DNA of 15,928 nucleotides, taken from contig JACJZG010000031.1 in the NCBI GenBank assembly GCA_020635715.1, positions 1-15,928 on the forward strand. Direction: 5' to 3'. The notes beneath the pieces are model-generated. The model saw only the letters and a list, made by a program, of their open reading frames with translations. It had not been told where the DNA came from and did no database searches. The stretch is from Flavobacteriales bacterium. GTDB taxonomy: Bacteria; Bacteroidota; Bacteroidia; Flavobacteriales_F; PHOS-HE28. Positions 1 through 6,675 of this stretch are shown here, one piece after another (position 1 is the stretch's first letter; each line of letters starts with the position of its first letter). The translations under genes were made by a program, and so were the position numbers.

Positions 1-270
1 CATGTGGCCGGGCTCGAATTGCAGATGAGCCCCAATCCTGCCACGAATTCACTCCGGATCATGCTTCCTCCTAGGCGGGATGTCTCCGGCCCCGTGCAGG
101 TCTATGATGCCACAGGTCGGCGTATGCCCGTGCGAGCCGATGAATTGACGCTTGATAACGCTTCGGTGCGTTCTATACAATTGAACGTTGCGCATCTGCC
201 CCAAGGTGCTTACTTCGTGGTGGTGCCCACGGATAATGTACGAATGCATGGGAGGTTCATTAAGGAATAG
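1..270 (+). CDS. C-terminal end of a T9SS-secreted protein (type A sorting domain), 5'-truncated by window edge
   Basis: The frame is open from the first base, so this is the last ~89 codons of a longer gene. The visible part has the layout of a Por-secretion (type IX, type A) C-terminal sorting domain: a PNPATNSLRI start, a central VYDATGRRM strand, a LPQGAYFVVV strand, and an ending in a short basic strand (GRFIKE). In this family the domain directs an exported protein across the outer membrane and is then cleaved off, with the cargo released or anchored at the surface. The cargo lies outside the window, so its function cannot be named. The gene converges on the CHAT lipoprotein gene across 231 bases. 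The domain call is secure from the motif pattern; the in-frame GTG near base 4 is not a believable start. Confidence 0.85.
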   Translation, partial: HVAGLELQMSPNPATNSLRIMLPPRRDVSGPVQVYDATGRRMPVRADELTLDNASVRSIQLNVAHLPQGAYFVVVPTDNVRMHGRFIKE

Positions 271-501
271 GTGCGGGAGAGACGGATCGGTCCGGATCGC
301 TCTTCCTGTGAGCTTGGTGTTCACCTCATTTCAGCGCCTCGCCAAGAATGACGGGGCGCTGTCGCGAGACACAGCGCCGGATCTTCAGCAAAGAAGACGA
401 AGCACGTACCACGCTCCGCACCTCGATCGATCCCGCACCGCTTGGACATCGATCCACCTGGATTAACTACTCTAGAAGGCGAGTACGATACTCCGCGCGT
501 A
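271..501. other. Convergent intergenic spacer
   Basis: This gap separates the T9SS gene from the end of the CHAT gene. I see no convincing coding signal in it. Its only clear structure is the hairpin at 355-378. A short reading frame that begins inside the T9SS gene crosses it without recognisable motifs and is probably noise. Confidence 0.5.
355..378. terminator. Candidate bidirectional hairpin between convergent genes
   Basis: GGCGCTGT (355-362) and ACAGCGCC (371-378) form a perfect 8-bp GC-rich stem around an 8-base loop. It sits between two converging genes, where a shared terminator would be expected. No T-run follows on either strand, so an intrinsic terminator is only possible. Confidence 0.3.
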
Positions 502-3129
502 CTAACGCGTGAACATAGCTTCGTCGTCGCCGGTAAGCACCAAAGGAGCCCAGTATCGAGGCCCTTTGTCGGGGTTACGTTCGCGAAAGATCCGCTTAGC
601 CTCGAACAGGGCCTCAGCCTTTCCTTTGCCAAGCTGGAGTTGCCGGTAGAATTCGATCATGATGTCATGGGTCGAGCGGTCCTCGACCTTCCAGAGACTG
701 CTGATGATGTTGGCGCAACCAGCGTCACGGAAAGCGGAGGCTATCGAGTAGTCGAAGCCGACATCGAACGTCGGGGTGGTGCTGGTGCCGCAAGCACTGA
801 GTACAACAAGCGACGCGTTCAACCTAGAAGCCCTTATCTCACCCACCCGCCAAACGTTGTCGTTCGATATCGTCGGGTCATCGGTGAATTCCTGGGCGAG
901 TACAACACCTGATCGATCGACATCATTGTTATTGAGAATGGCGTGAGTAGCCAAGTGGAGAATGGTGCCTTCCCCAGGCAACTGGGCCATAAGTTTCGGT
1001 TCGCTTACATCATTCTCCACCATGACATTGCCGTGTAGCAGCGCGCTGATGTCCTTCACTTCGCTTACGTTGTGCTCCAGTGGGCCAAGCAGGTCCCGGA
1101 ATACCGACCCTTGTTCACCCTTCATTCTCTTGATCAGTGCCTGGATATCGGTGTTGTTCGCCATGCTTGCTTCCGATGCCGAAGATCCGAACATGGGCGC
1201 AACTCCGAAGAACCGGATGTCCTTGGGTCCCTCGGCCATGTTCCGCCCCTCGTTCATGTGAAAGACCGGGTCGAATCGTACACTACGAAGAGCCCCATCG
1301 TTGCCCACTGTAGCGAGCAGGTCCATGATTAGGCGATGCCTGTCTGAAACACAAAGTATTACGTGCTCCGTCGTAGGAGGCAGGTAGGAGCCGAGAACCT
1401 CGCGGCTCAGTTCTTCAAGTGTTTCTTCCTCGTTAGCGCCCCAGGCACCTGCATTCACCAGTCCTGCCATGAGAACATTCATCCTCGCAGCGCGCGTCCT
1501 TGGCCCGCCTGTTGGGTCGTTCGCCCAATAGTCAAGAACGAACTTCTCCTTCGAGCATATACCGAGGAAGGTCCGATCGCCCGACTCACGGACGGCCACC
1601 CAGACCTCATTCGGTCGAAGCGCTGAGCGTAGCTCCGTTAGCGAGCGATATCTGGGATGTAGCATGTGGCCCAAACGATACTGGTTGACGCGAGCGCTCA
1701 ATTCGCGGGTGTCTTCCTGGATCACGGAAAGCCTGCGTAGTACGTCCGGGTTCAGCGATCGCCCAATGTGGAACTCCAACCGGGCCTGATGCTCCTCCAA
1801 TGTTCGCAGACTATCCAGTAGGGCCTTGAAGCCGGAATCGTGCCGACCGAGTTCCATGTCCACGATCTGCTGACGATCTTGCATATCCGGTTCCTTCAAA
1901 AGTTCAAGGACCAGGTCGTATGCTCTTGAGCCAGTTACTGGGAACTGGAGCTCCGGATTGAATGCTAAGGTCAACGCCCCTTGTAGATCGGCCATATCCT
2001 TCAAGCTACGCTGATGGCTCAACATTGCAAGGGTGTACTTACGATTAGAGAATGCCGCCAAGCTGTCCCGTAACAACCGCGCGGTGGCGAGAACGGTAGT
2101 GTCTCCGGTCGCATTGGCATAGTCCAGGAAGCGCCGTGGTAAGGACTCTGCGAAGTGTGCTCGTCCCTGAATCGATCCAATTGAGGCTATTGGATCCCTC
2201 AGGCGATAGGCATGTCGTCCCGTCACATTCCGTACGAGCTGTTCCAGCAAGAACTCCATGGAGTCCTTGAGTTGATGCTCCCGATAATACCCCCAAACGT
2301 TTATGGTCACAGCAGCGATGAACTCTTGGTATTCTTCCATCTCGGATGTAGAAAGCCACGGGAGCTCTCGTATGCCTCGACGAGCGGTGTTCAAGTAGTG
2401 ATCACATCCCTGCTTGAATCCTGCTTGACAGAGCCCATTCTGGTCCAATGAGAGGTTGGATGCGCTGCGAAGCACAGGTGCTCCCTTCAGTCCTAAAAGT
2501 TCCGTCTTGATGTATAGTGCCGTACGGGATGCGAACGTTCTTTGATCCGCATCAAGATGTTGCCAATAGTTGGAGTAACGACCGGTCAAGCCCTGCATCA
2601 CATCATGATGCTGCGCGAACTGGAAGAGCGCAACTTGTTGAATGGTCGTGTCGGAATGATGAATAAGCGAGCCGCTGACCATTATAGCTCGTTCAAGCAA
2701 TGATGTGGCTGGTTCGAGTTTCTCTGCCCGTTGATAGAAGAAACATCTTGCCAACAGATGGAGCGCCTCAGCCTGCATCAATCTCTCGGCAGGTGAATGT
2801 CCTAGAGACAAGGCATCGGCCAGCAGAGCGCATGACCGTGATAGTGCCGTTGAGCCTTCCCCGCCAGCAAAGAGTGTTTTGCAGTCACGTAATTCCTTGT
2901 ACACTGCAAGCAGCTGGTCCGATGCTCCCGGGAGGATGGTAGTCTCGAAGAGACTGTCATAGCGCACGTTGCCAAGCCGATAATGCACGCTGGGCAATCC
3001 GAGTGCCTCGATGTCGCGTGATAGAACCTCCTCCTTGCGCCCCCCGCAGGAAAGCACTATCGCAGCCAACGACAGAAACGCCATCAATCGAATTCGCGCG
3101 ATATACCGAACATTAGGTCCAGGTACCAC
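502..3129 (-). CDS. Lipoprotein with helical repeats and C-terminal CHAT (caspase-like) protease domain
   Basis: This 875-residue protein starts with a basic n-region (RIR) and a hydrophobic stretch ending in a lipobox (IVLSC, Cys28), so it should be a lipidated envelope protein. Residues ~60-440 are helix-rich and TPR-like. Residues ~440-490 look like a coiled coil. Residues ~504-870 form a CHAT domain. The catalytic pair is visible: His729 in LHLATHA and Cys780 in LSACGTS. CHAT domains are clan CD cysteine proteases; partners of known members include gasdermins and Csx30. The start is taken as GTG, 8 bases after the stop of the preceding gene. An ATG at residue 16 is possible, but it would remove the charged n-region. 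This is the last gene of the sigma-factor operon. A periplasmic-side CHAT domain is unusual; the substrate is unknown. An alternative is a cytoplasmic protein with a spurious signal, which the clean lipobox argues against. Confidence 0.88.
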   Translation of the reverse strand: MVPGPNVRYIARIRLMAFLSLAAIVLSCGGRKEEVLSRDIEALGLPSVHYRLGNVRYDSLFETTILPGASDQLLAVYKELRDCKTLFAGGEGSTALSRSCALLADALSLGHSPAERLMQAEALHLLARCFFYQRAEKLEPATSLLERAIMVSGSLIHHSDTTIQQVALFQFAQHHDVMQGLTGRYSNYWQHLDADQRTFASRTALYIKTELLGLKGAPVLRSASNLSLDQNGLCQAGFKQGCDHYLNTARRGIRELPWLSTSEMEEYQEFIAAVTINVWGYYREHQLKDSMEFLLEQLVRNVTGRHAYRLRDPIASIGSIQGRAHFAESLPRRFLDYANATGDTTVLATARLLRDSLAAFSNRKYTLAMLSHQRSLKDMADLQGALTLAFNPELQFPVTGSRAYDLVLELLKEPDMQDRQQIVDMELGRHDSGFKALLDSLRTLEEHQARLEFHIGRSLNPDVLRRLSVIQEDTRELSARVNQYRLGHMLHPRYRSLTELRSALRPNEVWVAVRESGDRTFLGICSKEKFVLDYWANDPTGGPRTRAARMNVLMAGLVNAGAWGANEEETLEELSREVLGSYLPPTTEHVILCVSDRHRLIMDLLATVGNDGALRSVRFDPVFHMNEGRNMAEGPKDIRFFGVAPMFGSSASEASMANNTDIQALIKRMKGEQGSVFRDLLGPLEHNVSEVKDISALLHGNVMVENDVSEPKLMAQLPGEGTILHLATHAILNNNDVDRSGVVLAQEFTDDPTISNDNVWRVGEIRASRLNASLVVLSACGTSTTPTFDVGFDYSIASAFRDAGCANIISSLWKVEDRSTHDIMIEFYRQLQLGKGKAEALFEAKRIFRERNPDKGPRYWAPLVLTGDDEAMFTR

Positions 3130-3137
3130 CTTCTACT

Positions 3138-3827
3138 TCATTGAGCCTGTTCCAGAAGATCGAACGCTGCCCGGGTCTCTTCACAGCCGGACATCGCCAT
3201 CAATGTCTTCGCTGATGTGTCGTTCCCATTCGCAAAGCAAGCCACAGCCAAATAGTAGCGGTACGCACAAGGTTGGTTTATCTCTGCTCCCGAGTTCTCA
3301 AGTGCCTTTTTCGCTTCTTCCGGCATGCCGGACGATAAGTAAACTCGTGCCAACATGACCCCGGCTGGTGTGCGGTAACGACTCCGATACACGGAATCAG
3401 TGAGGGCGTCTTCCAAGAGAGATATGAGGCCTGGATCTAATTCGCGCTCCTGTACCCGGGTGTTAAAGGTCGCGCTGAGCTGTGCATGAACGGAATCGAC
3501 CACATCACGTGCCAAAGTACCTCGTTCCATCGAGAGCGGAATGTCGATGTATGCGAACTCTTGATACTTCTCCGCATTATGGCCACCGCCATTCAGCCAA
3601 ACGGTCATCGCCCCAATTCCTATGAGTACCGCCACGCTTGCCGCCGCCGCCCACCATTTCCAGCGTCCACGATTGATGGGGATTACCCGCGATTCATTGT
3701 CATCATTGCGCGCTTCAACCTCGGAGGCCACCTCGCGCAGTACCTGCTGAAACCGGTACACGTCCTCCCGGCCTTGCGCCGCCCGGAAGAGCGCCTCCAT
3801 ACGCGTATTGAGTGGCTCTTCGCTCAT
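3138..3827 (-). CDS. Single-pass membrane protein with TPR-like C-terminus, possible anti-sigma or adaptor
   Basis: This 229-residue protein has a polar N-terminal part (1-55), one membrane segment (~59-79, after basic residues RGRWKWW) and a C-terminal ~150-residue domain. The basic flank predicts the N-terminus in the cytoplasm and the C-terminus in the periplasm. The C-terminal half has helix pairs typical of tetratricopeptide repeats, such as AGVMLARVYLSSGMPEEAKK and the following ACAYR-like turn into YYLAVACFANGN. The start codon overlaps the stop of the region-4 gene (ATGA), so translation is probably coupled. The position directly after a sigma factor, together with an N-in membrane topology, resembles anti-sigma factors. 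No zinc-binding HxxxCxxC motif is seen, so an anti-sigma role is inference from context. It could equally be a scaffold for the CHAT lipoprotein encoded next. Confidence 0.75.
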   Translation of the reverse strand: MSEEPLNTRMEALFRAAQGREDVYRFQQVLREVASEVEARNDDNESRVIPINRGRWKWWAAAASVAVLIGIGAMTVWLNGGGHNAEKYQEFAYIDIPLSMERGTLARDVVDSVHAQLSATFNTRVQERELDPGLISLLEDALTDSVYRSRYRTPAGVMLARVYLSSGMPEEAKKALENSGAEINQPCAYRYYLAVACFANGNDTSAKTLMAMSGCEETRAAFDLLEQAQ

Positions 3828-4102
3828 GATCCGGTCAGTTCAGCATAGCGCGGATCGGCTTGGATCAATTGCGCCAGTTGGTTCTTGCATTTGAAGCGCT
3901 TCTGTTTCACCGATCCTTCGTTCTTGAAAGCAAGCTTCGCTTGTATTTCAGCCTCGGACCGTTCCTCGAAGGTCATGCGCATCACTTGTTTGCAATCATC
4001 GCCCAGTTTCTCGAACATCTCCCAGAACAGGCAGATGCGGTCCGCCTCCATGAGCGCGTCGAGCGCGGTGGTCGTTTCCGCCTCTTGATACCGGATGCTC
4101 AT
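3824..4102 (-). CDS. ECF-type sigma factor, region 4 part (separate reading frame)
   Basis: This 92-residue protein carries only sigma region 4. The LGDDCKQVMRMTFEE stretch matches the first helix typical of Bacteroidota ECF sigma factors, and the part through AEIQAKLAFKNEGSVKQKRF matches the helix-turn-helix that reads the -35 element. Region 2 is encoded in the gene just upstream. The ATG shares its A with the TGA of that gene (TGATG), while this frame itself has a TAA only three codons before the ATG. The pair together would be ~197 residues, the usual length of one intact ECF sigma factor. It is therefore either a natural split sigma factor translated by coupling, a recent frameshift in one gene, or a sequencing error. 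The end overlaps the membrane-protein gene by ATGA. Region 4 identity is fairly sure; whether it is separately functional is open. Confidence 0.75.
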   Translation of the reverse strand: MSIRYQEAETTTALDALMEADRICLFWEMFEKLGDDCKQVMRMTFEERSEAEIQAKLAFKNEGSVKQKRFKCKNQLAQLIQADPRYAELTGS

Positions 4103-4419
4103 CAGTGGTTATCGTGGTGGCGCTTCAGGGCCGACTCCGGCTTGTAGCGCTTCTTATACCGGTCCAGGTGCTTCAGCCAGAGGTTCCGGCCAATGGTCTG
4201 AATATAGGTGCTCAGTGCGGCGGTCAGCTCGAAGTCGGGCTTCGTGATGTGCACGTATGCGACCATCATGGCGTCCTGTACCACATCGAGGCCTTCATCC
4301 CGGGTGCCGTTATTCTGTCTGACGTAGCTGAGGATCCCCGCCCGCACCTGGGAATACACGGCTTCCACCACCTTCCGGTCGTGACGTCGGAGGCCTTCAA
4401 GCAGTTCCACGTCGCTCAT
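4102..4419 (-). CDS. ECF-type sigma factor, region 2 part (separate reading frame)
   Basis: This 105-residue protein has sigma region 2: an N-terminal SDVELLEGLRRHDRK helix typical of ECF factors, then RDEGLDVVQDAMMVAYVH (region 2.2, core RNA polymerase contact) and TYIQTIGRNLWLKHLDRYKK (regions 2.3-2.4, -10 recognition and melting). It stops 13 residues later, without region 4, which follows in another frame. I chose the ATG at 4419 because ECF proteins usually begin about here. A GTG at 4473 would add 18 residues with no family resemblance. First gene of the operon that ends with the CHAT lipoprotein. B. subtilis RsoA/SigO is a known precedent for a sigma factor split into region 2 and region 4 proteins, although that pair is not in the ECF group. 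Confidence 0.78.
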   Translation of the reverse strand: MSDVELLEGLRRHDRKVVEAVYSQVRAGILSYVRQNNGTRDEGLDVVQDAMMVAYVHITKPDFELTAALSTYIQTIGRNLWLKHLDRYKKRYKPESALKRHHDNH

Positions 4420-4423
4420 CGCC

Positions 4424-4452
4424 GAAAAATAGTGCGGGGATGTGATAACCAA
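4424..4452 (-). promoter_or_regulatory. Possible Bacteroidota-type promoter of the sigma/CHAT operon
   Basis: On the minus strand TATTTTTC (4424-4431) resembles the Bacteroidota -7 element TAnnTTTG, with TTG (4450-4452) 18 bases upstream. If real, the transcript would begin almost at the ATG at 4419. The match is imperfect, so this is tentative. Confidence 0.25.
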
Positions 4453-4548
4453 TGAGAGTGCCGTGGAATTCACGGATGAATGGGTGATGAACGCCCTTCA
4501 GGCAGTTGCCGAATAGCCTTTGAGAGAGTAGGCAAAATACATGCGAAA

Positions 4549-5136
4549 ATGACAAAGCGACTTCTTCTTTCCCTGGCCTTGGGTCTAACTCTGTGCTCTT
4601 GCGACAGGGAAGACCCAGTGGAACCAAGCACAACAACAACTGGCGCTACTGTGGAATCTGACAACGGTTCAGGCGGTGCCTTGTTCACGTATCACACGTT
4701 TACCCCACCAGATGTCATACGGCTATGCCCTCAGTGGATCGGAGGCAATAGGGACTTCAGCGGGCATGGTCCGCGCGTGAATACCTCGATCACCTTGGAA
4801 ATGAGCGGTAGTAGGACACTTCGCGCACGGATCCGCTATCATGTCAAAGAGACACAAGCTGATTGGACTGAGGCACTACATGATGGCTACATCACTTTGT
4901 ACACGGCGCCAGTAGGCAAAGTCATAGACCGGATCGAGTCAGCGTCCGCGCTGAGCCATGAGTATGTTGATGGAGGCCATGGCGTAACCAACATCATGGG
5001 TAGTTCTACCACACTGGCTTGGAAGCTGGTAAGCAATGGGGATACCCCGGGGAACGATGTAGGTAACTGTACGGCGGATGACGCGTATCTCAGTATCTAC
5101 TGGAATCCGATAAGGCTTCGGCTTCGTAATGCGTAA
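4549..5136 (+). CDS. Unrecognised lipoprotein, 195 aa
   Basis: The protein begins MTKRLLLSLALGLTLCSC, a short basic start plus hydrophobic core and a lipobox-like LCSC, so it should be exported and lipidated. A longer frame from 4480 only adds residues in front of this signal and is rejected. After a Thr-rich linker (TTTTGAT) the mature part is mostly predicted beta strand. It includes a pattern of ARIRYHVKETQADWTEA, a repeated small/Gly motif (GGHGVTNIMG) and an ending of DDAYLSIYWNPIRLRL. I cannot assign a family. It diverges from the split-sigma operon with 129 bases between the two starts, so it is a candidate target of that sigma factor, but this is inference from position only. The 3' flank is the decayed region with gene stubs. 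Confidence 0.75.
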   Translation: MTKRLLLSLALGLTLCSCDREDPVEPSTTTTGATVESDNGSGGALFTYHTFTPPDVIRLCPQWIGGNRDFSGHGPRVNTSITLEMSGSRTLRARIRYHVKETQADWTEALHDGYITLYTAPVGKVIDRIESASALSHEYVDGGHGVTNIMGSSTTLAWKLVSNGDTPGNDVGNCTADDAYLSIYWNPIRLRLRNA

Positions 5137-5214
5137 CCGAACACGTGATCAGCGTCAAGAAATGCAGTTGGCCAGTACAATGTGGTCTGGCGGACTGCAC
5201 GGCACAGGTGCGTC

Positions 5215-5325
5215 GTGAAAGACCGTTGCCGTGCTGGGCATCTTCATTTGACCTTGGTGCTATTCACATTGATCCTGATTCCCGCCAACACAGCATCCGT
5301 CGTCTACGGCAAGACCGCATCTTAA
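5215..5325 (+). pseudogene. Signal-peptide-like stub, possibly the 5' end of a lost gene
   Basis: From a GTG at 5215 the frame encodes 36 residues: a basic start (KDRCR), a hydrophobic core (LHLTLVLFTLILIP) and a small-residue cleavage-like site (ANTAS), then a stop nine residues after the cleavage-like site begins. This is the shape of an export signal with almost no mature protein. The stop lies at the same place where the facing ABC-transporter stub ends. It may be the remnant of a gene cut by a deletion, or a chance hydrophobic frame. Confidence 0.25.
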
Positions 5326-5471
5326 GTTAGGCCTTTGCAGCGTCTGTCGTGTTCGGCGAGCCTGTGCGGCCGCAGGTACCCGAATATGCGCATCGCCTTG
5401 CGCAGGGTGGCCTTGTCCAGTTTCGGACGCGGCGCATCAGCGAAGGCTTTGGAAGCAGGGCGGCCCGCCAT
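5322..5471 (-). pseudogene. N-terminal remnant of an ABC transporter (ATPase/permease) gene
   Basis: An ATG at 5471 opens a 49-codon frame. Its residues DAPRPKLDKATLRKAMRIF followed by GYLRPHR match the start that I recall for MsbA-like exporters of Bacteroidota, where a basic amphipathic helix leads to a first membrane helix. The expected membrane segment is absent: after LRPHRLAE the sequence becomes polar and stops at 5322. A full protein would have roughly 600 residues, so only the first ~40 remain. CATCTTTG (minus strand, 5476-5483) just before the ATG resembles a -7 element, suggesting the original promoter end is still present. The identification is from memory of the family's N-terminus, not from an alignment. 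Confidence 0.5.
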
Positions 5472-5518
5472 GAGGCAAAGATGGTGACCCTCCGATCAGT
5501 CTGGTCCGTGAACGAGAC

Positions 5519-6025
5519 TTACTCGCAGAAGATCTCGTTCGTGGCGTATGGGATACCACAGATCCGCGGATCGAGCTGGTCGCCGCAAACAGGGGTTCCA
5601 TTGAATGGAAGACAAGATGAAGGTCCATAATCAAGAACGTGCAACACGCATTGACCAGCAAGGGCGATACCCGACGTGCTGATCGCTTTGACAGTTATGC
5701 GGTATGGGCCCGTTCCGGAAGGATCGTTGCCATCCCAACCCTCATTCGGGCTATCGGTCTGGAACACGACTTCTTCTTGAGCGTTCGTAACCTGAATTGA
5801 CATGGAGGTCACGTTCTTTACGAACACACGGAACGCGTCATTGATGAAATCGCCGTTCGGTGTGATCACGTTGCCGGCCTGTACGCACGCCGAATCCACG
5901 GTAAGGTGAATGTGGTTCATCATCGGCGTGCCACCATCCATCTGCACGTTGTTGTCATCTTTCCCGCATGCCACAATGACCAGGCTGAATGCGAGCATCG
6001 GGATCAGGGTTCGGCGTACGTACAT
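5519..6025 (-). CDS. Small lipoprotein with gliding-motility (CHU_C / T9SS type B-like) domain
   Basis: The 168-residue protein starts with an export signal (MYVRRTLIPMLAF) and lipobox IVAC before GKDD, giving a lipidated product. Residues ~50-120 follow the CHU_C pattern: NVITPNGDFINDAFRVF, then IQVTNAQEEVVFQTD, WDGNDPSGTGPY and ITVKA. In most proteins this domain sits at the very C-terminus and is a type B sorting signal for type IX secretion. Here ~45 residues with several Cys follow it, and the protein is a lipoprotein, so the domain may act as a plain binding fold rather than a sorting signal. I used the ATG at 6025; a TTG three codons upstream is less likely. ATAATTTG at 6032-6039 (minus) is a weak -7-like element. 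Function unknown. Confidence 0.75.
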   Translation of the reverse strand: MYVRRTLIPMLAFSLVIVACGKDDNNVQMDGGTPMMNHIHLTVDSACVQAGNVITPNGDFINDAFRVFVKNVTSMSIQVTNAQEEVVFQTDSPNEGWDGNDPSGTGPYRITVKAISTSGIALAGQCVLHVLDYGPSSCLPFNGTPVCGDQLDPRICGIPYATNEIFCE

Positions 6026-6085
6026 GAACACCAAATTATGTAGAATGCCTGGAGGATATGCTTCCTGATTACCTCACCAATCAAG

Positions 6086-6097
6086 TTCCCCGGGGAA
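6086..6097. repeat. 12-bp perfect palindrome in an intergenic gap
   Basis: TTCCCCGGGGAA lies in the 90-base gap between the end of the SRPBCC gene and the start of the CHU_C-like lipoprotein. It could be an operator half-site pair or a terminator fragment. It has no loop and no T-run, and chance is possible. Confidence 0.25.
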
Positions 6098-6115
6098 GGA
6101 TACCTCAGGCCCTAA

Positions 6116-6517
6116 CTACCCATGCACCACCTTCACCCTGTCCGCAATGTGATCGAACAGGTTCTTCAGCGGCTTCTCCACCATCATCCGAAGTATAGGG
6201 TTGAGTTCTCCGTTGAACACCTGCCAGGCTTCAGTGGTGCCGTTCGCTTCCTTCAAGTGGACATCAAGCGTGAAGGGGAAAGGACTGCGTTCGGTCGCCT
6301 TGTAACGCACATGGTCCGGCGCTGCGCCGCCATCCAGTTCGAGCCCGATGGTGGCTGCCCCTTGTACCTTGAAGGAGCATGACCGTCCGTCGCTCTTCCA
6401 TTCACTGATCTTGTCCTTCGGTAGCAACTGCTCGAAGTTGTTCATGTCGGTGAGGAAGGTGTGCAGTTCCTGGGCTCCCTTGTTGATCTCAACGTGTTTG
6501 CTCTCGATGGTCGTCAT
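6116..6517 (-). CDS. SRPBCC-fold (START/polyketide cyclase-like) protein
   Basis: The 133-residue protein has the SRPBCC pattern: a first strand ESKHVEINKGAQELHTFLTD, the short helix NNFEQLLP, then strands SCSFKVQGAATIGLEL and HVRYKATERSPFPFTLDVHL, and a long C-terminal helix (RMMVEKPLKNLFDHIADRV). The fold forms a hydrophobic pocket that binds lipids or other small ligands; the ligand here cannot be told. It follows pyrE on the same strand, a neighbourhood I recall from other Bacteroidota, with 158 bases between them that show no gene. Cotranscription with pyrE is likely but not shown. No signal peptide, so cytoplasmic. The fold call is firm, the role unknown. Confidence 0.8.
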   Translation of the reverse strand: MTTIESKHVEINKGAQELHTFLTDMNNFEQLLPKDKISEWKSDGRSCSFKVQGAATIGLELDGGAAPDHVRYKATERSPFPFTLDVHLKEANGTTEAWQVFNGELNPILRMMVEKPLKNLFDHIADRVKVVHG

Positions 6518-6675
6518 GGTCTTGTACTAGTGGAAGTCGGTCCCCGCGAGGCTGTCAACGCGAGGCTCTGCGACGTGGTCCGAGGCGGTCTTGTTGCTAG
6601 TGATATCTCTTCAGGTGATCCGGTCATCGGTCGCCCCGAGGTCGTCGAAGTGGTCCCATTACCTGACTGATCCAC

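Larger units (their letters stand above)
5137..5518. other. Decayed intergenic region with two gene stubs
   Basis: This 382-base stretch lacks any intact gene. It contains two short coding-like fragments that face each other, at 5215-5325 (plus) and 5322-5471 (minus). The longer plus-strand frames through it (5145-5330 and 5349-5630) show no family pattern. No inverted repeats or transposase remains were noticed. Confidence 0.5.

Noticed and set aside
502..3129. Link of the CHAT protein to a type III-E CRISPR (Craspase) system
   Set aside because: No CRISPR repeats or gRAMP-like gene occur in the window, and the signal peptide and sigma-factor context point to another role.
4420..4473. GTG start at 4473 for the region-2 sigma protein
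   Set aside because: The extra 18 residues do not resemble the family, and ATG at 4419 gives the usual ECF N-terminus.
5145..5330. 61-aa plus-strand frame in the decayed region
   Set aside because: No hydrophobic or motif pattern. The overlapping frame starting at 5215 is more protein-like.
6461..6670. Plus-strand 69-aa frame across the SRPBCC start and the pyrE-SRPBCC gap
   Set aside because: No recognisable motif and no convincing start; the gap seems to be a plain spacer.
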